From Pseudomonas sp. (GTDB taxonomy: Bacteria; Pseudomonadota; Gammaproteobacteria; Pseudomonadales; Pseudomonadaceae), in NCBI RefSeq assembly GCF_030150285.1, contig NZ_JASLGE010000101.1, positions 1 through 17,571 of the forward strand: DNA of 17,571 nucleotides. The letters are read 5' to 3'. Each line of letters starts with the position of its first letter. Position 1 is the stretch's first letter. A program made the translations under genes and the position numbers. Below, piece after piece: positions 7,046 through 13,694 of the stretch. The notes beneath the pieces were generated by a model, which was given only the letters and a program-made list of their open reading frames with translations, searched no databases and was not told where the DNA came from.

Positions 7046-7078
7046 GCGAAATGCTCTCCCGAGCAAAAAAACAACCCT

Positions 7079-7145
7079 GTAGGAGCGAGCTTGCTCGCGA
7101 TCTTTTAAAAGGATCAAAAGATCGCGAGCAAGCTCGCTCCCACAG
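7079..7145. repeat. REPIN between phhA and phhR
   Basis: A long inverted repeat made of two near-identical REP units (GTAGGAGCGAGCTTGCTCG and its inverse) with the arms extended by GATCTTTT and AAAAGATC. The arms differ by one base at the outer end (TAGG against CCCA). It ends only 29 bp before the phhR start codon, so the element must lie in the phhR promoter or 5' untranslated region. Confidence 0.93.
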
Positions 7146-7174
7146 GTAGCAAATCAATAGCCGAGCCTTGCCCT

Positions 7175-8740
7175 ATGCGTATCAAAGTCCATTGCCAAAA
7201 CCGGATTGGCATCCTTCGCGACATTCTTAACCTGCTGGTGGCTTACGGCATCAACGTCAAGCGGGGCGAGGTCGGGGGTGATCAGGGTAATGCGATTTAC
7301 CTGTATTGCCCCAACCTGATTAACCTGCAGTTCCAGGCGCTGCGCCCGAAGTTTGAAACCATTGCCGGTGTATTTGGTGTGAAGCGCGTAGGGCTAATGC
7401 CCAGCGAGCGCAGGCATATGGAACTCAATGCCTTGTTGGGCGCGATGGAGTTTCCGGTGCTGTCCATCGATATGGCGGGCAGCATCGTGGCGGCCAACCG
7501 CGCCGCCGCGCAACTACTCGGGGTGCGGGTGGATGAAGTGCCCGGCATCGCGCTGTCGCGTTACGCCGAAGACTTTGACCTGCCTGAGTTGGTGCGCGCC
7601 AACAAAGCGCGGATCAACGGCTTGCGGGTCAAGATCAAAGGTCACGTTTTTTTGGCGGACATCGCCCCCTTGCAACTTGAAAGCGATGACAGCGAAGCCA
7701 TGGCGGGCGCGGTGCTGACCTTGCACCGTGCCGACCGCGTTGGGGAACAGATCTACAACGTGCGCAAGCAGGAATTGCGCGGTTTTGACAGCATCTTCCA
7801 AAGCTCCAAAGTCATGGCGGCCGTGGTGCGCGAGGCCCGGCGCATGGCCCCGCTGGATGCGCCCTTATTAATAGAAGGCGAAACCGGTACCGGCAAGGAG
7901 CTGCTGGCGCGTGCTTGCCATCTGGCCAGCCCGCGCGGGCAATCGCCGCTGATGGCGCTTAACTGTGCCGGCTTGCCCGAGTCCATGGCCGAAACCGAGC
8001 TGTTCGGTTACGGCCCCGGTGCCTTTGAAGGCGCGCGGGCCGAAGGCAAATTGGGCCTGCTGGAATTGACCGCTGGCGGCACCTTGTTTCTGGATGGTGT
8101 AGGGGAAATGAGCCCGCGCTTGCAGGTGAAACTGCTGCGCTTCCTGCAGGACGGCTGCTTCCGGCGAGTAGGCAGTGATGAAGAGGTGTACCTGGATGTG
8201 CGGGTGATGTGCGCCACCCAAGTCGATTTGTCTGAACTGTGCGCTCGCGGTGAATTCCGCCAGGACCTGTACCACCGGCTTAACGTGCTGTCGCTGCATA
8301 TCCCGCCGCTGCGCGAATGCCTGGACGGCCTGGAGCCTTTGGTGGAGCATTTTCTCGATCAGGCCAGCCGCCAGATCGGCTGCCCGTTGCCGCGACTGGC
8401 CCCGCCGGCCTTGGACCGTCTGCGCTACTACCATTGGCCGGGTAACGTGCGGCAACTGGAGAACGTGCTGTTTCAGGCGGTGTCGTTGTGCGACGGCGGC
8501 GTGGTCAAGGTTGAACACATTCGCCTGCCGGACTACGGCGTGCGCCAGCCACTGGGCGAATTCTCCATGGAAGGCGGGCTGGAACAAATTGTCGGACGTT
8601 TCGAGAAAAGCGTGTTGGAGCGGCTGTATGCCGAACACCCCAGTAGCCGTTTGCTGGGCAAGCGCTTGGGCGTGTCCCACACCACCATCGCCAACAAACT
8701 GCGCGAGCACGACATCATCAAGCCCGGTAAAGAAACCTGA
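7175..8740 (+). CDS. phhR: PhhR, TyrR-type transcriptional activator of phenylalanine/tyrosine catabolism
   Basis: A 521-aa cytoplasmic regulator that activates phhABC in response to aromatic amino acids. Domains: ACT at residues 1-75 (MRIKVHCQNRIGILRDIL), PAS at about 85-190, AAA+ at 205-430, and a C-terminal HTH at about 470-515 (GKRLGVSHTTIANKLREH). Walker A is GETGTGKE (235-242). The sigma-54 contact loop reads GAFEGA (282-287) instead of GAFTGA, and Walker B reads LFLDGVGE with Gly in place of the usual catalytic Glu after D307. Both changes fit a TyrR-like protein that works with sigma-70, as reported for P. putida PhhR. ATG 7175 has no strong ribosome site, but the ACT domain starts directly there. 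It is divergent from phhA, with REPINs on both sides. Confidence 0.95.
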   Translation: MRIKVHCQNRIGILRDILNLLVAYGINVKRGEVGGDQGNAIYLYCPNLINLQFQALRPKFETIAGVFGVKRVGLMPSERRHMELNALLGAMEFPVLSIDMAGSIVAANRAAAQLLGVRVDEVPGIALSRYAEDFDLPELVRANKARINGLRVKIKGHVFLADIAPLQLESDDSEAMAGAVLTLHRADRVGEQIYNVRKQELRGFDSIFQSSKVMAAVVREARRMAPLDAPLLIEGETGTGKELLARACHLASPRGQSPLMALNCAGLPESMAETELFGYGPGAFEGARAEGKLGLLELTAGGTLFLDGVGEMSPRLQVKLLRFLQDGCFRRVGSDEEVYLDVRVMCATQVDLSELCARGEFRQDLYHRLNVLSLHIPPLRECLDGLEPLVEHFLDQASRQIGCPLPRLAPPALDRLRYYHWPGNVRQLENVLFQAVSLCDGGVVKVEHIRLPDYGVRQPLGEFSMEGGLEQIVGRFEKSVLERLYAEHPSSRLLGKRLGVSHTTIANKLREHDIIKPGKET

Positions 8741-8758
8741 GTTGCCAACATGAAACGC

Positions 8759-8823
8759 GTAGGAGCGAGCTTGCTCGCGATCTTTTGATCGGTTTAAACG
8801 ATCGCGAGCAAGCTCGTTCCTAC
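8759..8823. repeat. REPIN downstream of phhR
   Basis: Two opposing REP units (GTAGGAGCGAGCTTGCTCG and its inverse ending CGTTCCTAC) flank a short spacer containing GATCTTTTGATC. It starts 19 bp after the phhR stop and may serve as an mRNA end structure. It is the third REPIN bordering a phh gene. Confidence 0.93.
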
Positions 8824-8934
8824 AGGACATTGTTTGCCGCTATCGGCATATCCGCGCCGTTTCACGTTTTTAAACCCATGCCGTAAATCCCTTGTGCAGC
8901 CCTCAAACCCCGGCCCCACACCGTCAAAAAAAAG

Positions 8935-8952
8935 TTGGTGCGCTAATTGCTA
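8935..8952 (+). promoter_or_regulatory. Sigma-54 (RpoN) promoter of the flgF operon
   Basis: TTGGTGC (8935-8941) and TTGCT (8947-8951) keep the invariant GG (8937-8938) and GC (8949-8950) exactly 10 bp apart, matching TGGCAC-N5-TTGCW. Transcription would start near 8962, about 24 bp before the flgF GTG. In Pseudomonas such flagellar promoters need RpoN with FleQ or FleR; no activator site was resolved here. Confidence 0.85.
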
Positions 8953-8985
8953 GAACACCGTCAAGACTCATCCCGAGGCAAGACA

Positions 8986-9726
8986 GTGGACAAGTACCTG
9001 TATGTGGCAATGACCGGTGCCAGCCAGAACGCGCTGGCGCAAAAGGCCCATGCCAACAACCTGGCGAACATCTCGACCAACGGCTTTCAGCGCGACCTGG
9101 AACAGGCGCGTTCGATGCCGGTGTTTGGCGACAGCTTTCCCGCACGGGCCTTTGCCCTGAGCGAGCGCCCGGGTACGGACTTCACCCCAGGCGCGATGGT
9201 TCAGACCGGGCGTGACCTGGACGTGGCGGTGGGTGGCGACGGCTGGATGGCGGTGCAAACCCCGGAGGGCGGCGAGGCTTACGTACGCACCGCGAGCTTG
9301 AATGTGGACGCGTTGGGCATGCTGCGGGCGGGCAACGGCATGCCGGTGATGGGCAATGCCGGGCCGATTGCCGTGCCGCCGGAGCAAAAAATCGAAATTG
9401 GTGAAGACGGCACCGTCAGTATCCGCGCCATGGGCGAAGGCCCGCGAGTGATGGCTGAAGTGGACCGCATCAAGCTGGTTCAACCCGACCTGCGCACCCT
9501 GAGCAAAGGGCCGGACGGCATGATCCGCACCCGTGACGGCCAACCGGTACCCGCCGATGCCAACGTGCGCGTGGTCTCCGGGTTCCTGGAAGCGAGCAAC
9601 GTCAATGCCGTGGAAGAGATGACCTCGGTGCTGGCCCTGGCCAAGCAGTTCGAACTGCACATCAAAATGATGAACACCGCCAAAGAAGACGATCAGGCCA
9701 TGACTCGGGTCCTGTCCATCAGCTAA
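8986..9726 (+). CDS. flgF: Flagellar proximal rod protein FlgF
   Basis: FlgF is one of the proximal rod subunits in the periplasm, exported by the flagellar type III apparatus, so it has no signal peptide. The 246-aa product has the rod signature NNLANISTNGFQRD (residues 24-37) and the paired C-terminal helix EEMTSVLALAKQFELHIKMM. I chose GTG 8986: it has GAGG at 8975-8978 and gives the conserved start MDKYLYVAMTG. A TTG in the same frame at 8947 lies inside the sigma-54 -12 element and cannot be the start. It is the first gene of flgFGHIJKL; flgG follows after 44 bp. Confidence 0.95.
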   Translation: MDKYLYVAMTGASQNALAQKAHANNLANISTNGFQRDLEQARSMPVFGDSFPARAFALSERPGTDFTPGAMVQTGRDLDVAVGGDGWMAVQTPEGGEAYVRTASLNVDALGMLRAGNGMPVMGNAGPIAVPPEQKIEIGEDGTVSIRAMGEGPRVMAEVDRIKLVQPDLRTLSKGPDGMIRTRDGQPVPADANVRVVSGFLEASNVNAVEEMTSVLALAKQFELHIKMMNTAKEDDQAMTRVLSIS

Positions 9727-9770
9727 TGACTTGAACGCTGCGCCGAAAAACGGCGGGCGAGGAGAACACC

Positions 9771-10556
9771 ATGCTTCCGGCACTATGGGTTGCTAAAACC
9801 GGTTTGGCTGCACAAGACACCAACCTGACGACCATTTCCAACAACCTGGCCAACGTCTCGACCACGGGCTTCAAGCGCGATCGCGCCGAGTTCCAGGACT
9901 TGCTCTACCAGATCAAACGTCAGCCGGGCGCACAGTCCACCCAGGACAGCGAATTGCCGTCGGGCCTGCAAGTGGGCACCGGGGTGCGCATTGTCGGCAC
10001 GCAAAAGAACTTCACCGCCGGCAGCCTGCAGACCACCGAGCAGCCGCTGGACATGGCGATCAACGGCCGCGGTTTTTTCCAGGTCATGCAGCCTGATGGC
10101 ACTACGGCCTACACCCGTGACGGTACTTTTCACCTGGACGCCAACGGCCAGATCGTCACGGCCAGCGGCTTTGCCCTGGAACCGGCGATTGTGGTGCCGG
10201 CCGATGCCCAGACGTTCACTGTCGGCCAGGACGGCACGGTGTCGGTGACCATCACTGGCAACGCGGCCGCGCAAATCATTGGCAACCTGCAAACCGCCGA
10301 CTTTATCAACCCGGCGGGCCTGCAGTCCCAGGGCGGCAACCTGTTTGTGGAAACGGCTTCCAGCGGTGCCCCGCAAATCGGCACGCCCGGCCTGAACGGC
10401 TTTGGCACCACCATGCAAAGCACCCTCGAAACCTCCAACGTCAGCACCGTGGAAGAAATGGTCAACATGATCACCACGCAGCGGGCCTACGAGATGAACT
10501 CCAAAGTCATCTCCACTGCTGACCAAATGCTGTCGTATGTGACGCAAAACCTGTAA
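9771..10556 (+). CDS. flgG: Flagellar distal rod protein FlgG
   Basis: FlgG builds the distal rod that runs through the P and L rings. The 261-aa protein has the rod signature NNLANVSTTGFKRD, the LDMAINGRGFFQV segment of the central domain, and the C-terminal SNVSTVEEMVNMITTQRAYEMNSKVI helix typical of rod and hook proteins. Length is normal. ATG 9771 has GAGGAG about 7 bp upstream. FlgF and FlgG are paralogues, as usual. flgH starts 25 bp later. Confidence 0.98.
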   Translation: MLPALWVAKTGLAAQDTNLTTISNNLANVSTTGFKRDRAEFQDLLYQIKRQPGAQSTQDSELPSGLQVGTGVRIVGTQKNFTAGSLQTTEQPLDMAINGRGFFQVMQPDGTTAYTRDGTFHLDANGQIVTASGFALEPAIVVPADAQTFTVGQDGTVSVTITGNAAAQIIGNLQTADFINPAGLQSQGGNLFVETASSGAPQIGTPGLNGFGTTMQSTLETSNVSTVEEMVNMITTQRAYEMNSKVISTADQMLSYVTQNL

Positions 10557-10581
10557 TGACGCAGCCAGGGCGGGAGATTTC

Positions 10582-11277
10582 ATGAAACGCTTTTATTCAG
10601 TGCTGGCACTGGGCACCGTGACGTTCCTGGCGGGGTGCGTCAGCCCGCCGCCACGGCCCAATGACCCTTACTACGCCCCGGTATTGCCGCGCACACCGTT
10701 GCCGGCGGCGGCCAACAATGGCTCGATTTACCAGGCCGGTTTCGAACAGAACCTGTACAGCGACCGCAAGGCGTTTCGCATTGGCGACATCATCACCATC
10801 ACCCTGAATGAGCGAACCCAAGCGAGTAAAAACGCCAACTCGGCCATCGGCAAAAACAGCAAAACCAACATCGGCCTGACGTCGCTGTTTGGGGGCGGCA
10901 TGACCACCAACAATCCATTGGGCGGTGCCGACCTGAGCCTGGATGCGGGTTATAGCGGTAGCCGCGCCACCAAGGGCGACAGCAAGGCCGGGCAGGGCAA
11001 CAGCCTGACCGGTTCGATCACCGTGACCGTGGCTGATGTATTGCCCAATGGGATCATCGCGGTGCGCGGCGAAAAATGGATGACCCTGAACACCGGCGAT
11101 GAGTTGGTGCGCATTGCGGGTCTGGTGCGCGCCGATGACATCGCCACTGACAATACGGTGCCTTCGACCCGCGTGGCCGATGCGCGCATCACCTACTCGG
11201 GCACGGGCTCGTTTGCCGATGCCAGCCAACCGGGCTGGTTTGACCGTTTCTTCCTTAGCCCGCTGTTTCCTTTTTGA
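10582..11277 (+). CDS. flgH: Flagellar L-ring lipoprotein FlgH
   Basis: FlgH forms the L ring in the outer membrane. The 231-aa precursor has a lipoprotein signal peptide with lipobox LAGC (residues 16-19), so mature protein starts at C19. YSDRKAFRIGDIITITLNERTQASKNA and GEKWMTLNTGDELVRIAGLVR are conserved FlgH blocks, and the protein ends in a hydrophobic-aromatic tail (FDRFFLSPLFPF). ATG 10582 has GGGAG upstream. Spacing of 25 bp from flgG and about 27 bp to flgI fits the operon. Confidence 0.97.
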   Translation: MKRFYSVLALGTVTFLAGCVSPPPRPNDPYYAPVLPRTPLPAAANNGSIYQAGFEQNLYSDRKAFRIGDIITITLNERTQASKNANSAIGKNSKTNIGLTSLFGGGMTTNNPLGGADLSLDAGYSGSRATKGDSKAGQGNSLTGSITVTVADVLPNGIIAVRGEKWMTLNTGDELVRIAGLVRADDIATDNTVPSTRVADARITYSGTGSFADASQPGWFDRFFLSPLFPF

Positions 11278-11304
11278 AGCGCTTGCCCTTAAGTGAACCT
11301 CACC

Positions 11305-12414
11305 ATGCCTAACCTCAAGCATTTGCTCGCAGCCGTGCTGCTGTTGTCGACCAGCCTGGGCGTGCACGCCGAGCGGTTAAAAGACATCGCCAGCATTTCC
11401 GGCGTGCGCTCCAACCAATTGATCGGTTATGGCTTGGTGGTCGGGCTCAATGGCACGGGCGACCAGACCACGCAAACCCCGTTCACCCTGCAGACGTTCA
11501 ACAACATGTTGTCGCAGTTCGGCATCAAAGTGCCGCCGGGCTCGGGCAACGTGCAGTTGAAAAACGTCGCGGCGGTGTCCATCAGTGCCGATTTGCCCGC
11601 GTTCGCCAAGCCGGGCCAGGTGATCGACATCACCGTGTCCTCCATCGGTAACTCCAAAAGCCTGCGCGGCGGGACATTGCTGCTGACGCCGCTCAAGGGC
11701 ATCGACGGCAACGTGTACGCCGTGGCTCAAGGCAACCTGGTGGTCGGCGGCTTTGACGCCGAAGGCCGCGACGGTTCGAAAATCACCGTCAACATTCCGT
11801 CGGCCGGGCGCATTCCGGGCGGTGCGTCGGTGGAGCGCGCGGTGCCGAGCGGTTTCAATCAGGGCAACAGCCTGACCCTGAACCTCAACCGTTCTGACTT
11901 CACCACCGCCAAGCGCGTGGTCGATAAAATCAATGACCTGCTCGGCCCCGGCGTGGCGCAGGCCATCGACGGTGGCTCGATCCGCGTGACTGCGCCGCTG
12001 GACCCCGGCCAGCGGGTGGACTACCTGTCGATTCTGGAAAACCTTGAAGTGGACCCAGGGCAAGCGGTGGCCAAGGTCATCATCAACTCGCGCACCGGCA
12101 CCATCGTGATCGGCCAGAACGTCAAGGTGTCGCCTGCGGCCGTGACCCACGGCAGCCTGACCGTGACCATCACCGAAGACCCGATTGTCAGCCAGCCAGG
12201 CCCGTTCTCCAATGGCGAGACCGCCGTGGTGCCGCGCTCGCGGATCAACGCGCAGCAAGAGGCCAAGCCGATGTTCAAGTTTGGCCCGGGCACCACCCTG
12301 GATGAAATCGTACGCGCCGTGAATCAGGTGGGGGCCGCGCCCAGCGACCTGATGGCGATCCTCGAAGCCCTGAAACAGGCCGGTGCGTTGCAAGCCGACC
12401 TGATCGTGATTTGA
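11305..12414 (+). CDS. flgI: Flagellar P-ring protein FlgI
   Basis: FlgI forms the P ring in the peptidoglycan layer around the rod. The 369-aa precursor has a Sec signal peptide (KHLLAAVLLLSTSLGVHA, cleavage before ERLKDIASI), as expected for a periplasmic ring protein. Conserved blocks include GVRSNQLIGYGLVVGLNGTG, TPFTLQTFNNMLSQ, NSRTGTIVIG and a C-terminus ending LQADLIVI. The start is ambiguous: GTG 11293 in the same frame would add four residues. I prefer ATG 11305 because neither has a clear ribosome site and the shorter form gives a compact signal peptide. flgJ follows after 10 bp. Confidence 0.96.
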   Translation: MPNLKHLLAAVLLLSTSLGVHAERLKDIASISGVRSNQLIGYGLVVGLNGTGDQTTQTPFTLQTFNNMLSQFGIKVPPGSGNVQLKNVAAVSISADLPAFAKPGQVIDITVSSIGNSKSLRGGTLLLTPLKGIDGNVYAVAQGNLVVGGFDAEGRDGSKITVNIPSAGRIPGGASVERAVPSGFNQGNSLTLNLNRSDFTTAKRVVDKINDLLGPGVAQAIDGGSIRVTAPLDPGQRVDYLSILENLEVDPGQAVAKVIINSRTGTIVIGQNVKVSPAAVTHGSLTVTITEDPIVSQPGPFSNGETAVVPRSRINAQQEAKPMFKFGPGTTLDEIVRAVNQVGAAPSDLMAILEALKQAGALQADLIVI

Positions 12415-12424
12415 GGCTGACAGC

Positions 12425-13684
12425 ATGGAAATGAAAGGGGGCGTCATCGGTGGCAGCGACTCGGGATCGTTTAGCGACCTGAACCGGCTGAACAACCTGA
12501 AAGTGGGGGACCGCGACAGCGATGCCAACATGCGCAAGGTGGCGCAGGAGTTCGAATCGCTGTTCCTCAACGAAATGCTCAAGTCCATGCGCTCGGCCAA
12601 TGAAGTGTTGGGGGAGGGCAACCCGCTCAACACCCCGGCGGCCAAGCAGTATCAGGAAATGTACGACCAGCAATTGTCTGTGACCCTGTCGCGCCAGGGC
12701 GGCGGCATTGGCCTGGCCGATGTGTTGATGCGCCAGATGTCGAAAAACAAATCCGCCGTGCCGGGTGAGGCGGTGGCCATCACCGCGTTGACCCCTGAAA
12801 CGCCCCCCCCGGCCGTGACCGCGACGGCGGCCGTCGACAGCCCGCTGGTGCGCGTCAATGGCCAGCGGCCTTTGTGGGCGGTACGGGTCGCCACCGAGCC
12901 GGGTGCGGCCCTGGACGTGCATAGAAACGACCGGGCGCTGCTTAATCAGCGGCGCCTGGCATTGCCGAACAAACTGACGGACCGCCTGTTGGCGGGCATC
13001 GTGCCCTCGGCCGACGCGGCGCGTTCTACCCTCAACACCGGCGGTATGCCGGGGCGCACCCAGGCGATGGAGGCGGTGATCAAAGACAGCCGCTCGCCGA
13101 TGCTCAGTGCCAGTGGCAGCCAAGGGCGCTTGCAAATTTACGGCCGCGCGGTGGCCCAGCCGCCGCTGGCCCCGGTCAAGCAGGCGTTTGAATCGGCCGA
13201 TGCCTTTGTCGCCACCCTGATGCCCATGGCGCAACAGGCCGCCGACCGTATTGGCGTCGACCCGCTGTACCTGGTGGCGCAAGCCGCGCTGGAAACCGGC
13301 TGGGGCAAATCGGTGATGCGCCAGCAGGACGGCACCAGCAGCCATAACCTGTTCGGCATCAAGGCCACCGGCAGTTGGCAGGGCGCGCAGGCGCGGGCCA
13401 TCACCAGCGAGTTCAAGGGCGGGCAAATGGTCAGGGAGACGGCGGACTTCCGCTCCTACGACTCCTATCAGGACAGCTTCCACGACCTGGTCACGCTGTT
13501 GCAGAGCAACACACGTTATAAAGATGTGCTCAACGCGGCCGATAGACCTGAGCAGTTTGTACGCGAGTTGCAGAAGGCCGGTTACGCAACCGACCCGGAC
13601 TACGCGAGCAAGATTTCGCAGATAGCCAAGCAAATGAAAACCTACCAGAGCTTCGCCTCGACGGGTTCTCTCACGCATTTATAA
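12425..13684 (+). CDS. flgJ: Flagellar rod cap and peptidoglycan hydrolase FlgJ
   Basis: FlgJ caps the growing rod and opens the peptidoglycan for it. The 419-aa protein has an N-terminal rod-binding domain (about 35-105, MRKVAQEFESLFLNEMLKSM), a long variable linker (about 106-255) rich in Pro, Ala and Thr at its start, and a C-terminal glucosaminidase domain (about 258-410). The likely catalytic Glu is E290 in AQAALETGWGKS, followed by NLFGIKA. E. coli FlgJ is about 313 aa; the extra length here is mainly linker. It is a fused two-domain form, unlike species with the hydrolase as a separate gene. ATG 12425 is 10 bp after flgI; an ATG at 12431 is possible. Confidence 0.96.
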   Translation: MEMKGGVIGGSDSGSFSDLNRLNNLKVGDRDSDANMRKVAQEFESLFLNEMLKSMRSANEVLGEGNPLNTPAAKQYQEMYDQQLSVTLSRQGGGIGLADVLMRQMSKNKSAVPGEAVAITALTPETPPPAVTATAAVDSPLVRVNGQRPLWAVRVATEPGAALDVHRNDRALLNQRRLALPNKLTDRLLAGIVPSADAARSTLNTGGMPGRTQAMEAVIKDSRSPMLSASGSQGRLQIYGRAVAQPPLAPVKQAFESADAFVATLMPMAQQAADRIGVDPLYLVAQAALETGWGKSVMRQQDGTSSHNLFGIKATGSWQGAQARAITSEFKGGQMVRETADFRSYDSYQDSFHDLVTLLQSNTRYKDVLNAADRPEQFVRELQKAGYATDPDYASKISQIAKQMKTYQSFASTGSLTHL

Positions 13685-13694
13685 GGTTTGAACC

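Noticed and set aside
6834..7078. Sigma-54 promoter for phhA
   Set aside because: No GG-N10-GC arrangement with TGGC and TGC context was found on the minus strand; TyrR-type regulation with sigma-70 fits better.
4371..8823. CRISPR-like array from the repeated GCGAGC/GCTCGC units
   Set aside because: The units are inverted pairs kilobases apart without regular spacers; they are REPINs.
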